From Enterobacter huaxiensis (GTDB taxonomy: Bacteria > Pseudomonadota > Gammaproteobacteria > Enterobacterales > Enterobacteriaceae): a DNA stretch of 64,000 bases. Positions 25,416 to 34,931 of this stretch are shown here, piece by piece. Every line of letters starts with the position of its first letter. Within the stretch, counting starts at the first letter, position 1. The stretch lies in contig NZ_CP043342.1 in the NCBI RefSeq assembly GCF_003594935.2, positions 1,798,001 through 1,862,000 on the forward strand, given 5' to 3'. A program made the translations under genes and the position numbers. The notes under the pieces were generated by a model. That model saw only the letters and a list, made by a program, of their open reading frames with translations. It searched no databases and had not been told where the DNA came from.

Positions 25416-25489
25416 CATCGGCATAAAAAATCGAAATAAAACTGAGTCCGATAACGAATTCTTAATTTTAAAAGCTTGGAGTTTCTATT

Positions 25490-28270
25490 ATGAGCACTAA
25501 CGAACGTATTTTAAGTCCCTTCACATTACCGAATGGCACTGAACTGAAAAACCGTTTGTTAATGGCGCCAATGACCACCTGTACTGGCTATTATGATGGC
25601 ACGGTCACCAGCGAGCTGGTGGAGTACTATCGGGCGCGTTCCGGCAGCATCGGCACCATTATCGTTGAGTGCTGTTTTGTCGACGATCTTGGCCTCGCAT
25701 TCCCTGGCGCCATTGGTATTGATAGCGATGAAAAAATCGCCGGGCTGGCGAAAATTGCTGAGGCGATCAAATCCAAAGGTTCTAAAGCTCTCCTGCAGAT
25801 TTACCACGGCGGCCGCATGGTCGACCCGAAACTGATCGGCGGGCGCACGCCGGTTGGTCCAAGCGCCGTTGCCGCGCCGCGTGACGGTGCCGCTACCCCA
25901 GTAGCGCTGACCACCGAAGAAGTGGACGCCATGATCGGCAAGTTTGGTGAAGCCGTACGCCGTGCGATTCAGGCCGGTTTTGACGGCGTTGAAATCCACG
26001 GGGCAAATACCTATCTGATCCAGCAGTTCTATTCGCCAAACTCAAACCAGCGCGACGACGAGTGGGGCGGCAGCCGCGATAACCGCGCTAAGTTCCCGCT
26101 GGCGGTACTGGACATCACCCACAAAATGGTGCGCCAGTACGCTGATGATGCCTTCATTATTGGCTACCGCTTCTCGCCGGAAGAGATGGAAGTGCCGGGC
26201 ATCCGCTTTGACGACACCATGTACCTGCTGGAAAAACTGGCCGCGCGCGGCGTGGATTACCTGCACTTCTCCGTCGGTGCCACCCTGCGTCCGTCCATTG
26301 TCGACACGCAGGACCCAACGCCGCTGATCGAAAAATACCGCGCGATGCGCTCCGAAACCCTGGCGAAGGTGCCGGTAATGGGCGTCGGCGGCGTGGTGAA
26401 TGCCGCTGATGTGAATGAAGCCCTGGACCACGGCTACGATCTGATTGCCGTAGGCCGCGCAACCATTGCCTACCCGGACTGGACTGACCGCATCGCGGCC
26501 GGTGAAAGCCTTGAGCTGTTTATGGACAGCACGCAACGGGAAGCGCTGAGCATCCCTGAACCGCTGTGGCGCTTCTCGCTGGTGGAAGCGATGATCCGCG
26601 ACATGAGCATGGGCGAATCCAAATTCAAACCGGGCACGTTTGTTGAGAAAGTCCAGGACGATGCCAACGAGCTGGTAATTAACGTCAGCCTCGAAACCGA
26701 CCGCATTGCCGACATCGAGCTGGCCGCGGGCCCGAGCGAGGACGTGGAGTTTGTCACCAGCTTTGAAGAGATCCGCAACCGTATTCTGGATGCGAATACC
26801 CCGCACGTTGACGCCATCACCGGCGCGACCAGCCAGAGCGAAGCGGTGAAAAAAGCCGTGTCGAAAGCGATGCTGAAATCCAGCAAAGCGCTGGCGGCAG
26901 AAGAGGGCGTTGACCCGAACGAGCCTAAATCGGTGGACGTTGTGGTCATCGGCAGCGGCGGTGCAGGCCTGGCGGCGGCCATTCAGGCCCACGACGAAGG
27001 CGCGAGCGTGCTGATTGTTGAGAAAATGCCTACCATCGGCGGTAACACCATTAAAGCCTCTGCCGGGATGAACGCTGCGGAAACCCGCTTCCAGCGCGTG
27101 AAGGGCATTCAGGACAGCAAAGAGCTGTTCTATCAGGAAAGCCTGAAAGGCGGTGGAAACAAGAACAACCCTGAGCTGCTGCGTCGCTTCGTGGAGAACG
27201 CGCCGGAGGCCATCGAGTGGCTGGCCACGCGCGGCATTATGCTGAACGATATCACCACCACCGGCGGGATGAGCATTGACCGTACCCACCGTCCAAAAGA
27301 CGGTTCGGCAGTCGGCGGCTATCTGATCAGCGGCCTGGTCCGTAACGTGACCAAACGCAACATCGACGTGATGCTGGATACCTCCGTCAGCGACATCCTC
27401 TTCGAAAACGGTGAAGTGACCGGCGTGCGCCTGACTACCGAAGAGAACGAGACCGTCACCGTGGCAGCGAAAAGCGTGATAGTGGCAACGGGTGGCTTCA
27501 GCGCCAACAGCCAGATGGTGGTGAAATATCGTCCGGATCTGGAAGGGTTTGTCACGACCAACCACAAAGGGGCGACCGGCGGCGGCATCGCGCTGCTGGA
27601 GCGCATCGGCGCGGGCACGGTGGATATGGGCGAAATTCAGATCCACCCAACCGTTGAGCAGAAAACCTCGTATCTGATTTCCGAGTCCATCCGCGGCGGC
27701 GGGGCGATTCTGGTCAATCAGAAAGGGAACCGCTTCTACAACGAAATGTCGACCCGCGATAAAGTCTCTGCGCAGATCATCGCCCTGCCTGAGAAATACG
27801 CCTACATCGTTTTCGATGAGCATGTTCGTACCAAAAACAAAGCGGCGGATGAGTATATCGCGAAAGGGTTTGTCACCAGCGCCAGCTCGCCAAAAGCACT
27901 GGCGGAAGCGCTGGGTATGGATCCTCACGCCTTCCTCGCAACGCTTGAGCGCTACAACGGCTTTGTGGAAAAACAGCACGACGATGATTTCGGCCGCACC
28001 ACCGCGCTGCGAGCGCCAATCAACGAAGGGCCGTTCTACGCCATTCAGATTGCACCGGGCGTGCACCACACCATGGGCGGCGTGACCATCAACACCGACA
28101 CCTGCGTGCTGGATAACAACCACAACGTGTTGCCGGGCGCGTATGCTGCCGGTGAAGTTGTCGGCGGGATCCACGGCGGGAACCGTATCGGCGGTAACGC
28201 AGTGGCAGATATCATTATTTTTGGTACTCTTGCCGGACATCAGGCGGCGATGCGTTCGAAAAAGGCATAA
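25490..28270 (+). CDS. Soluble NADH:fumarate reductase (OYE, FMN_bind, FAD fusion)
   Basis: Cytoplasmic flavoprotein of 926 residues in three parts. Residues 1-370 are an old yellow enzyme-type NADH:flavin domain (His170 and Asn173 in HGANTYLIQQF). An FMN_bind domain (about 380-470) carries the flavinylation motif DAITGAT with acceptor Thr447. A fumarate reductase-type FAD domain has GSGGAG from 488. Catalytic residues of flavocytochrome c fumarate reductases are conserved: His600 (RTHRP), Arg735 (ESIRGGG), His859/860 (GVHHTMGG) and Arg899 (GGNRIGG). Together they point to NADH-driven reduction of fumarate to succinate, as reported for the Klebsiella homologue. No signal peptide. The ApbE gene for its FMN follows. 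A related unsaturated acid as substrate is the main alternative. Confidence 0.88.
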   Translation: MSTNERILSPFTLPNGTELKNRLLMAPMTTCTGYYDGTVTSELVEYYRARSGSIGTIIVECCFVDDLGLAFPGAIGIDSDEKIAGLAKIAEAIKSKGSKALLQIYHGGRMVDPKLIGGRTPVGPSAVAAPRDGAATPVALTTEEVDAMIGKFGEAVRRAIQAGFDGVEIHGANTYLIQQFYSPNSNQRDDEWGGSRDNRAKFPLAVLDITHKMVRQYADDAFIIGYRFSPEEMEVPGIRFDDTMYLLEKLAARGVDYLHFSVGATLRPSIVDTQDPTPLIEKYRAMRSETLAKVPVMGVGGVVNAADVNEALDHGYDLIAVGRATIAYPDWTDRIAAGESLELFMDSTQREALSIPEPLWRFSLVEAMIRDMSMGESKFKPGTFVEKVQDDANELVINVSLETDRIADIELAAGPSEDVEFVTSFEEIRNRILDANTPHVDAITGATSQSEAVKKAVSKAMLKSSKALAAEEGVDPNEPKSVDVVVIGSGGAGLAAAIQAHDEGASVLIVEKMPTIGGNTIKASAGMNAAETRFQRVKGIQDSKELFYQESLKGGGNKNNPELLRRFVENAPEAIEWLATRGIMLNDITTTGGMSIDRTHRPKDGSAVGGYLISGLVRNVTKRNIDVMLDTSVSDILFENGEVTGVRLTTEENETVTVAAKSVIVATGGFSANSQMVVKYRPDLEGFVTTNHKGATGGGIALLERIGAGTVDMGEIQIHPTVEQKTSYLISESIRGGGAILVNQKGNRFYNEMSTRDKVSAQIIALPEKYAYIVFDEHVRTKNKAADEYIAKGFVTSASSPKALAEALGMDPHAFLATLERYNGFVEKQHDDDFGRTTALRAPINEGPFYAIQIAPGVHHTMGGVTINTDTCVLDNNHNVLPGAYAAGEVVGGIHGGNRIGGNAVADIIIFGTLAGHQAAMRSKKA

Positions 28271-28282
28271 GGCTCCCGTTCT

Positions 28283-28348
28283 GTAGGCCGGATACGCGCA
28301 GCGCTGTCCGGCATTTTCCCCGGCGGCGCGGTGCCTGCCGGGGCTACA
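28283..28348. repeat. REP/BIME element
   Basis: Two neighbouring palindromes (GTAGGCCGGATACGCGCAGC..., and CCCCGGCGGCGCGG...CCGGGGCTAC) fill the gap between fumarate reductase and apbE. They could protect the upstream mRNA or weaken read-through. Confidence 0.65.
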
Positions 28349-28364
28349 TTTGAGGAATCACGCC

Positions 28365-29327
28365 ATGCCTGATGACAACCGCGTTTACAGCTACTCCGCC
28401 GTCCTGATGGGCTCACCCATCCTCCTGAAGCTTTTTTCCCATGACGAAGCGCTCGCCTCCCGCGTGTTTCGCCTGATTAAACAGTACGAAGACCTCCTCA
28501 CCGTCAACCGCGCGCATTCCCAGGTAATGGATATCAACCACGCCGCCGGTCAGCATCCGGTTTCCGTCAGCCGCCCCGTGTTCGAGCTTATTCGCTGCGC
28601 GAAGGCAGCAAGCATGCTCAAAGACAGCGCCTTTAACCTTGCCATTGGCCCGCTGGTGAAGCGCTGGAAAATCGGCTTCAGTGGCGACAGCGTGCCGCCG
28701 GCCGATGAGATCGCAGCGCTGCTGGCGATAACGCATCCCGACGAGGTGCTGCTTGATGAGGCCAACAGCAGCGTATTCCTGACCCGCGCGGGAATGGAGA
28801 TCGATCTGGGCGCCATTGCCAAAGGCTACATTGCGGACAGGGTGCGGGATTACCTTCATAAAGAGGGCGCCGAGCTGGGGCTGATCAACCTTGGCGGCAA
28901 TATTCAGACCTTAGGCTCGCCCGAAGGCGGCTGGAGCGTGGGGCTGAAAAAACCCTTCGCCGGGGACGAGCTGATTGGCGCCATGACGGTGGAGAACAGG
29001 TCCGTCGTTACCTCGGGAACCTACGAGCGCTACTTTGAGCAAAACGGCAAACGCTATCACCACATTCTCGACCCGCGCACCGGGTACCCGCTGGACAACG
29101 AGCTGGATAGCGTCACCATCGTGTCGAAAGATTCCATCGACGGCGATATCTGGACCACGCTGATGTTCGGCATGGGCGTTGAGAAGGGCTGCGCCATGCT
29201 GCGCGCGCGTCCCGATATCGAGGCTATCTTTGTGACCAAAGCAAAAGAAGTGGCGATCTCATCGATGCACCACTTCCGCTTTACGCTGCTGGATAACGGC
29301 TACCGCATTACTGGCAGTACTGCTTGA
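28365..29327 (+). CDS. apbE: FMN transferase ApbE
   Basis: Mg-dependent enzyme that links FMN from FAD to a Thr of FMN_bind proteins; here the partner is clearly the fumarate reductase just upstream (Thr447). 320 residues, no signal peptide or lipobox, in contrast to the lipoprotein ApbE of E. coli; that fits a cytoplasmic target. Motifs: EIDLGAIAKGYIADRV near 150-165, TSGTYERYF near 215, and HHILDPRTGYP near 232-242. The ATG at 28365 is preceded by GAGGAA at seven bases; an upstream TTG is less likely. A tail-to-tail overlap of 20 bases joins it to dcuR. Confidence 0.92.
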   Translation: MPDDNRVYSYSAVLMGSPILLKLFSHDEALASRVFRLIKQYEDLLTVNRAHSQVMDINHAAGQHPVSVSRPVFELIRCAKAASMLKDSAFNLAIGPLVKRWKIGFSGDSVPPADEIAALLAITHPDEVLLDEANSSVFLTRAGMEIDLGAIAKGYIADRVRDYLHKEGAELGLINLGGNIQTLGSPEGGWSVGLKKPFAGDELIGAMTVENRSVVTSGTYERYFEQNGKRYHHILDPRTGYPLDNELDSVTIVSKDSIDGDIWTTLMFGMGVEKGCAMLRARPDIEAIFVTKAKEVAISSMHHFRFTLLDNGYRITGSTA

Positions 29328-30027
29328 GCAGGCCGGTTTGTTCCGGCTGGAGCCGGTAGCGATACACCGGACGTCCGGTGGCGCCGTAGTGGATGCTGGT
29401 AAACAGAATATTAATCTGCGCCAGCCAGATCAGGTATTTGCGGCAGGACACGCGCGAAATATTGACCGCGTTCGCCAGATCGTCGGTCGAAAATTCCATC
29501 TCCGGATGGCTGTCGATCCACTGGCAGATGGTGCGCAGCGTTTGCGGCGTTAACCCTTTCGGTAATTTCTTGCTGTCCGCCAGCTCCGGCGCGCCGCCGT
29601 GGATAAGCCTGTCCACGTCCGCCTGCTCATAGTACTGGTGCGAACCCATCAGGCTGTGTTTCGCCTTCCAGCCGTTCAGCGCCTCTTCAAAACGCGGGAA
29701 CTGGAAGGGTTTGATCAGATAGTCCACCACGCCGTAGTGCATGGAGGTCTGGATCGTCGCGGCGTCAGAGGCAGAGGAAATCATAATCACGTCGATCGGC
29801 CGGCCTGATGCGCGAATGATCGGCAGCAGATCCAGCCCGTTATCCTGTTGCATATAGACATCCAGCAGCACCAGGTCGACCGGCTGAGCAGGGTTAGCGA
29901 TAACCGCCTCCGCCTGGTTAAGCGTAGAGGCGATGCCGCAGCAGCTAAACCCTTCAACACGGTTCACATACAGACGGTTGAGGTCGGCTACCATAGCGTC
30001 ATCATCGACAATTAATACATTTATCAC
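29308..30027 (-). CDS. dcuR: C4-dicarboxylate response regulator DcuR
   Basis: CitB-family response regulator of 239 residues. The receiver domain has acidic residues VDDDA near 7-11, the phosphorylation site Asp56 (LLDVYMQ) and Lys in LIKPFQ. The C-terminal helix-turn-helix contains STDDLANAVNISRVSCRKYL. It is close to E. coli DcuR along its length, including the ending LLKQYCQ. Phosphorylated by DcuS, it should activate the carrier, fumarase and fumarate reductase genes. Its start overlaps the dcuS stop by 4 bases, so the two are coupled. Confidence 0.92.
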   Translation of the reverse strand: MINVLIVDDDAMVADLNRLYVNRVEGFSCCGIASTLNQAEAVIANPAQPVDLVLLDVYMQQDNGLDLLPIIRASGRPIDVIMISSASDAATIQTSMHYGVVDYLIKPFQFPRFEEALNGWKAKHSLMGSHQYYEQADVDRLIHGGAPELADSKKLPKGLTPQTLRTICQWIDSHPEMEFSTDDLANAVNISRVSCRKYLIWLAQINILFTSIHYGATGRPVYRYRLQPEQTGLLKQYCQ

Positions 30028-31640
30028 GCGATATTCCTCTCGCTATCCCAGGGGATCTGAACAAAAAATTGGGTAAATACGCCAGGCTCCGACTCGACGG
30101 TGATATCACCGCCCAGGTTCTGGATCTGCTGACGCGCAAGGAACAGCCCAACGCCGCGGTTTTCACCTTTCGTTGAGTAGCCCTTGGTAAAAATAGCGTC
30201 CAGCCGCGCGGGATCAATCCCGGGGCCGTCGTCGCTCACTTCGCAGCTGAGCCAGCCATTCTGGTAGTGTAGCAGGAGGCCGATCTCGCCTTCCGGCTGG
30301 CCTTCCATCGCGTCCAGCGCGTTCTCAATCAGGTTCCCCAGCACGGTGATCAGCACCGCCACCTGTTCTTCATTGGCGGTATCCGGGAGCTGGCACTCCT
30401 CCGCCAGCGTCAGGGTGAACCCCGCCTCTTTGGCCCGGTTGATTTTACCCAGCAGGAAGCCTGCAATCACGGGTGATTTCACCTTGCGCTGGATTGCGCC
30501 AATGTCCGTCTGGTAATTCTGCGCGGTCTGGATGATGTACTCTTCCAGCTTGTCGTAACGCTTCATGTGCAGCAGGCCGAGGATCACGTGGAGTTTGTTC
30601 ATAAACTCGTGCGTGTGCGATCGCAGGACGTCGACATAGTTGACCATGCCGTCGATGCGCTGCATCAGCTGGCTGATTTCGGTTTTATCGCGGAAGGTGC
30701 TGATCGCGCCTATCACCTGATTCTGACTTTTCACCGGCACCATGTTGCACAGCAGCAGGCGTCCGTTGCAGCTGATCTCCTGATCCTGACGCGCGACGCC
30801 GGTCTTCGACACGTCCCGCAGGCTCGCCAGCAGCGGTTCGCTGGCGTTTTCCGTCTGCTTGCCCGATGTCAGGAGCAGTATTTCTCTGGCCGTGTGGTTA
30901 ATCATGGTCACGCGACCGTGGATATCCACCGCCAGCACCCCTTCGCGAAGCGACTGCAGCATCGCCTGGCGCTGTTCAAACAGGGCGGAGATCTCATACG
31001 GTTCCAGTCCGAAGAGGATGCGCTTCAGGACCCTGACCAGGCCCCATATCGCCAGCGAACTCATCAGGATGCTGAATAAAATGGTCCAGACGGCGTTGAG
31101 CCGCCCGCGCGCGATTTGCTCTTCAACTTTATAGAGAGAAATACCCACCACGACGACGCCGATTTGTTCGTGTTGTGCATCATAGACGGGGGTGAAGACA
31201 CGCAGCGCTTCCGCAAGCGCACCCCGGTTGACGGAGACATTCTCCTTGCCTTCCAGCGCGGGTGACAAATCATCACCAATAAAGTGCAGCCCCAGCAGCG
31301 CTTCGTTTGGGTGTGAGTAGCGGATCCCGCGCATATCGGTGACCACGGTAAACAGCAGATCGTTGCGCTTCGTCACCGCCTGAGCGATGGGCTGAATGAT
31401 ATCCGCCTGCGGCGCCTGCATCAGCCCGCGCTTCACTTCCGGGCTGTCGGCAAAGGTTCGGGCAATGCCGAGCGCGGTGTCTTTGACATCGTCACGGGTT
31501 GCCCGGGTGATTTGCACCGAATAGAGCGCAAACACCATCAGCAGTACAGAGCCGATAATGGCGCACACCATGAGCGTGACCAGCGTGTTCAGCTTTATAG
31601 GGCGCTTGCGCGAGAGGGGGAAGGGCTGCAAATCGCTCAT
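30024..31640 (-). CDS. dcuS: C4-dicarboxylate sensor histidine kinase DcuS
   Basis: Membrane sensor kinase of 538 residues. TM1 lies near residue 20-42, a periplasmic PAS domain at 45-180 with the dicarboxylate-binding motifs RYSHP and RVFTPVYD, TM2 at about 180-200, a cytoplasmic PAS, then a kinase core with the phospho-acceptor His in HEFMNKLH and ATP-binding NALDAMEG / DDGPGIDPA. Ligands expected are fumarate, malate, succinate, tartrate or citrate. In E. coli DcuS relies on DctA or DcuB as co-sensors; here the DASS carrier may take that part. It heads the dcuSR operon, divergent from the MurQ-like gene. Confidence 0.92.
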   Translation of the reverse strand: MSDLQPFPLSRKRPIKLNTLVTLMVCAIIGSVLLMVFALYSVQITRATRDDVKDTALGIARTFADSPEVKRGLMQAPQADIIQPIAQAVTKRNDLLFTVVTDMRGIRYSHPNEALLGLHFIGDDLSPALEGKENVSVNRGALAEALRVFTPVYDAQHEQIGVVVVGISLYKVEEQIARGRLNAVWTILFSILMSSLAIWGLVRVLKRILFGLEPYEISALFEQRQAMLQSLREGVLAVDIHGRVTMINHTAREILLLTSGKQTENASEPLLASLRDVSKTGVARQDQEISCNGRLLLCNMVPVKSQNQVIGAISTFRDKTEISQLMQRIDGMVNYVDVLRSHTHEFMNKLHVILGLLHMKRYDKLEEYIIQTAQNYQTDIGAIQRKVKSPVIAGFLLGKINRAKEAGFTLTLAEECQLPDTANEEQVAVLITVLGNLIENALDAMEGQPEGEIGLLLHYQNGWLSCEVSDDGPGIDPARLDAIFTKGYSTKGENRGVGLFLARQQIQNLGGDITVESEPGVFTQFFVQIPWDSERNIA

Positions 31641-31752
31641 TAACGCTCCGCGATGTTCAAGAAAGGCCTGATTATCGCTTATGACAGGCTTTTCATAAAG
31701 CTATGCATTCGCGCCGCTTTTCGTGACCCTGCTCTCAGGCCACCTATATAAA

Positions 31753-31766
31753 ACACTTTATAGTGT
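31753..31766. promoter_or_regulatory. Palindromic operator candidate, MurQ-like gene
   Basis: ACACTTTATAGTGT has perfect ACACT/AGTGT arms and contains a -10-like TATAGT at 31759-31764. It lies 29 bases before the gene start, where a repressor could block the promoter. The binding factor is unknown. Confidence 0.4.
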
Positions 31767-31794
31767 GCGGGTACTCATAATAAGGAGGTTGTTT

Positions 31795-32658
31795 ATGAGC
31801 ATTATGCTTACCGGTTCAGTCAAGGAAAGACGGCACGCCAGCACGATGAATATCGACAGATTGTCTACGCTGGATATGCTGAAAGTCATTCACCAGGATG
31901 ATGCACACATTTCTGAAGCCATTACCCCATGCTTAACGACGATTGCCCGCGTGGTCGATAACGCTGCGGCGACCCTAAGCCACGGCGGGCGGTTAATTAT
32001 CGTTGGCGCTGGAACTTCCGGGCGCATGGCAATCCAGGCGGCAGAGGAGTTTGCACCGGGTAAACATCCCGTTATCGCCATTGTCACGGACCAAGACGCC
32101 GGAAGTTACGAGCGTGGGGTTGCGGACCTTCAGGCCATAAAGTTTGGCGAGCACGACATGATGCTGGCATTAACCGTCAGCGGAAAAACGCCGTGGGTCT
32201 GGGGTGCGATGCGCCACGCCTGGTCGCTGGGTTCACCGGTTGCCGCGATCACTACCGATGCGCAGAGCGAAGCGGCACAGCTGGCAAGCATGATTATTGC
32301 GCCTGAGCTGGGCGCGGACGTCGTTGCGGGGTACGCCAATGCCAAAGCGGGCATCGCCCAGAAAATGATCCTCAATATGCTTACGACCGGGCTGGCTGTG
32401 AGGACCGGGCGCGTGTACAGCAACCTGCGCGTAGATATTGAAGCAAGCAGTACCAAATGGGCCGAGCGGCAGATCGCCATTGTAATGGAGGCAGGAGGCT
32501 GTACTCGCGCAGTGGCTAAAACCGCGCTCGAAAGCTGTAACCACAGCTGCAAAACGGCGGTGCTAATGGTGCTGACGGGTCTGGACGCGTGGAAAGCGCA
32601 TGAGCTGCTGGCGCAAAATAACGGCTTTATTCGCGTGGCGTTGCAGGAAGCGCCCTAG
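31795..32658 (+). CDS. MurQ-like SIS-domain protein
   Basis: Protein of 287 residues related to N-acetylmuramic acid 6-phosphate etherase (MurQ, 298 residues in E. coli). Kept: start STMNIDRLSTLDML, sugar-phosphate loop GAGTSGRMAI, VSGKTP, and the C-terminal part NMLTTGLAVRTGRVYSNL. Altered: DASECPPT is replaced by QAAEEFAPG, and about ten residues with the catalytic EGAEDS segment are missing, leaving DQDAGSYERGVADL. The enzyme may have another activity or be inactive. The start with a full AAGGAGGT site is at 31795. No murP or murR lies next to it. Confidence 0.8.
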   Translation: MSIMLTGSVKERRHASTMNIDRLSTLDMLKVIHQDDAHISEAITPCLTTIARVVDNAAATLSHGGRLIIVGAGTSGRMAIQAAEEFAPGKHPVIAIVTDQDAGSYERGVADLQAIKFGEHDMMLALTVSGKTPWVWGAMRHAWSLGSPVAAITTDAQSEAAQLASMIIAPELGADVVAGYANAKAGIAQKMILNMLTTGLAVRTGRVYSNLRVDIEASSTKWAERQIAIVMEAGGCTRAVAKTALESCNHSCKTAVLMVLTGLDAWKAHELLAQNNGFIRVALQEAP

Positions 32659-32678
32659 TATTTGGCGGTAGAGAGAAA

Positions 32679-32701
32679 AAAAGCCCGCAATGCGGGCTTT
32701 G
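32679..32701. terminator. Bidirectional terminator between MurQ-like gene and porin
   Basis: AAAAGCCCGCA / TGCGGGCTTT is a perfect stem with A-rich and T-rich flanks, 20 bases after one stop and 14 before the other. Confidence 0.85.
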
Positions 32702-32714
32702 ATGTTTCTGGGGA

Positions 32715-33902
32715 TTAGAACTGGTAGGTCATGCCTACGCCAACGATGTCGTCGGTGGAGATACCGTTGTCCTTGTAGAAGGCGTCGTCTCCGTCCAGCA
32801 GGTTGATTTTATAATCAACATAGGTGGAGAAGTTCTTGTTGAAGCTGTAGGTCATACCCAGGTCAATGTAGTTAACCAGGTCCTGATCCACATAGTCATA
32901 GCCATTGCCTGGGTGATAGTCGTTACCGCCCAGATCCACGCCTTTGGAGTAAACCCATGCCAGTGACGGACGCAGGCCGAATTCGAACTGGTACTGCGCT
33001 ACGGCTTCAAAGTTTTGGGTTTTATTGGCGATGCCGTCGTTACCGTATGGGGTCATGTTGCGGGTTTCCGCGTACATCATTGCCAGGTAATAACCCTGAG
33101 CATCGTATTTCGCGCCAACGGTCCAGGCTTCTGCACGTTCGCCGCCTGCATATTTGCTGAAGCGGTTGTAGCTTCCTGCGCCATAAGCAACCTGCTCATT
33201 AGTACGGTCAGAAGACGAGTATGCTGCACCCAGGCTCAGACCGAAGTCGAAGTCATAAGAGGTAGACATCCCGAAGCCGTCGCCATTCTGGAAACGAACA
33301 TCATCATGACCGTTTTTGGTGCCTTCCTGAACATCAACAATATTGCCGTTTTGATCTTCGTGTGGGCCACCTTCGTTATTACCCTGATACTGCAGCGCGA
33401 AGTTCAAACCTTCAACCAGACCAAAGAAATCTGAATTACGGTAGGTTGCCAGACCGTTCGCACGGCCGTTCATAAAGTTGTCGGTCCAAGTGTAAGAATC
33501 GCCACCGAATACTGGCAGCATATCGGTCCAGGCTTCAACGTCATACACGACGCCGTAATTACGGCCGTAATCAAAAGAACCGTATTCACCATATTTCAGG
33601 CCAGCGAATGCCAGACGGTTAAAAGAGGTGTCACCCGCGTTTTCTGTATCATTTGCGTAGGTTTTATATTCCCACTGGCCGTAGCCGATCAGATCGCTCG
33701 TAATCTGCGTTTCGCCTTTGAAACCAATCTGTACGTAGGTTTCATCACCGTCGTCGCCAGCGTTGTCAGAAAAAGTATGACGGGCATCAACTTTGCCGTA
33801 CAGGTCAACCTTGTTGCCATTTTTGTTGTACATTTCAGCCGCATTTGCTGCGCCAGCCATTAATAAAGCGGGTACCAAAATTGCCAGAACTTTTCTTTTC
33901 AT
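32715..33902 (-). CDS. Outer-membrane porin of the OmpC/OmpF family
   Basis: Trimeric general porin of 395 residues: signal peptide [21 protein letters not shown], then [20 protein letters not shown], 16 beta strands, and the terminal MTYQF with aromatic end. Loop 3 contains [15 protein letters not shown] (usually PEFGGD). The position next to yedJ corresponds to yedS or ompS-type genes of E. coli and Salmonella rather than ompC or ompF. The long loops and 395 residues (OmpC 367) suggest an accessory porin. The AT-rich gap to yedJ (284 bases) should hold its promoter and leader; specific OmpR sites were not resolved. Confidence 0.9.
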   Translation of the reverse strand: MKRKVLAILVPALLMAGAANAAEMYNKNGNKVDLYGKVDARHTFSDNAGDDGDETYVQIGFKGETQITSDLIGYGQWEYKTYANDTENAGDTSFNRLAFAGLKYGEYGSFDYGRNYGVVYDVEAWTDMLPVFGGDSYTWTDNFMNGRANGLATYRNSDFFGLVEGLNFALQYQGNNEGGPHEDQNGNIVDVQEGTKNGHDDVRFQNGDGFGMSTSYDFDFGLSLGAAYSSSDRTNEQVAYGAGSYNRFSKYAGGERAEAWTVGAKYDAQGYYLAMMYAETRNMTPYGNDGIANKTQNFEAVAQYQFEFGLRPSLAWVYSKGVDLGGNDYHPGNGYDYVDQDLVNYIDLGMTYSFNKNFSTYVDYKINLLDGDDAFYKDNGISTDDIVGVGMTYQF

Positions 33903-34186
33903 TATATATTCCCTTTAAAGATAATTTATATGAATATATGTAATCACACTCCGTAATTACATCGTCGATACTATTCTATGGATTGTTATTTTGGTTCAAA
34001 AATAAATGTAATTCAATCAATATAAATATTACTAAATATTTCAATGCGTCTCTTTATTTTTCGCGTGAATTAATTCATTGAAAACATTATCGGTAATTAT
34101 TGTTAATTATTTCTGAATTCTATTTATTAATGCTATCAATTCAGGTGTGTTATATTAAACGTCCTTTTAAGCAGCAGGGCAGAACA

Positions 34187-34888
34187 ATGGAACTTGCGCA
34201 GTGGCAGCAGCAGTTTGAACGTTGGTTAGACGAGCATCATTGCACCGAGGATGCGGCGCATGATATTTCGCATTTCCGCCGCGTCTGGTTGTCGGCCCGA
34301 AAAATGATGGAAGAACTGACGGTGGACCCGCTGGTGGTGCTGACCGCCTGTTATTTTCATGACGTTGTTAGCCTGCCCAAAAACCACCCCGAACGCAGCC
34401 GGTCGTCGCGGCTGGCCGCTCGTAAAACGCGTGATATCCTAAGCCGCGATTTTCCAGATTTCCCACCCGAACGCTATCCAGCCGTTGAACACGCCATCGA
34501 GGCGCACAGCTTTAGCGCGGGGATTACGCCGCAAAGCCTCGAGGCCAAAATTGTTCAGGACGCGGACCGGCTGGAAGCCTTAGGTGCCATTGGTCTGGCG
34601 CGCGTTTTTGCCGTATCGGGCGCGCTAGGCGTGGCGTTGTTTGATCCAGAAGACCCGTTTGCCGACAGACGAACGTTGGATGACAGAGCCTTTGCGCTCG
34701 ACCACTTCCAGACCAAACTGCTGCGCCTGCCGGACACCATGCAAACCGAAACGGGGCGCGAGCTGGCGCGGCACAATGCCGATTTTCTGATCCAGTTTAT
34801 GGCGAAACTCAGCGCCGAGCTGCAGGGCGACTGCGTGGGCGTTGACGGTCAGGTACAGAGCCGTTTCCGTCGCAGTTTGCGCGCCTGA
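34187..34888 (+). CDS. yedJ: HD-domain phosphohydrolase YedJ
   Basis: Cytoplasmic HD-superfamily protein of 233 residues (E. coli YedJ 231). Metal-binding residues are visible in [11 protein letters not shown] and CYFHDVVS, and the downstream Asp in [14 protein letters not shown]. The physiological substrate is not known; nucleotide phosphohydrolase activity is inferred from family. I chose the ATG at 34187 (MELAQWQQQ) over upstream ATGs on similarity. It precedes dcm and vsr in the same direction, as in E. coli. Confidence 0.9.
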   Translation: MELAQWQQQFERWLDEHHCTEDAAHDISHFRRVWLSARKMMEELTVDPLVVLTACYFHDVVSLPKNHPERSRSSRLAARKTRDILSRDFPDFPPERYPAVEHAIEAHSFSAGITPQSLEAKIVQDADRLEALGAIGLARVFAVSGALGVALFDPEDPFADRRTLDDRAFALDHFQTKLLRLPDTMQTETGRELARHNADFLIQFMAKLSAELQGDCVGVDGQVQSRFRRSLRA

Positions 34889-34931
34889 ACTGTGGTAATC
34901 TGTCTTCAGTCTTTATTCTCCGGTTAAAAGA

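Larger units (their letters stand above)
24882..25489. other. AT-rich divergent control region of the fumarate island
   Basis: 608 bases between the divergent carrier and fumarate reductase genes, far more AT-rich than the neighbours. It holds the FNR promoter below, several T-rich tracts of the kind bound by DcuR/DpiA regulators, an inverted repeat TTATCATTTTGATAA (about 25173-25187), and a possible 34-residue reading frame (25311-25415). No other gene was recognised. Confidence 0.7.

Noticed and set aside
26042..28240. 732-codon open frame on the minus strand opposite the fumarate reductase gene
   Set aside because: It mirrors the codon pattern of a real GC-rich gene, has no family motif and no ribosome site; a shadow frame.
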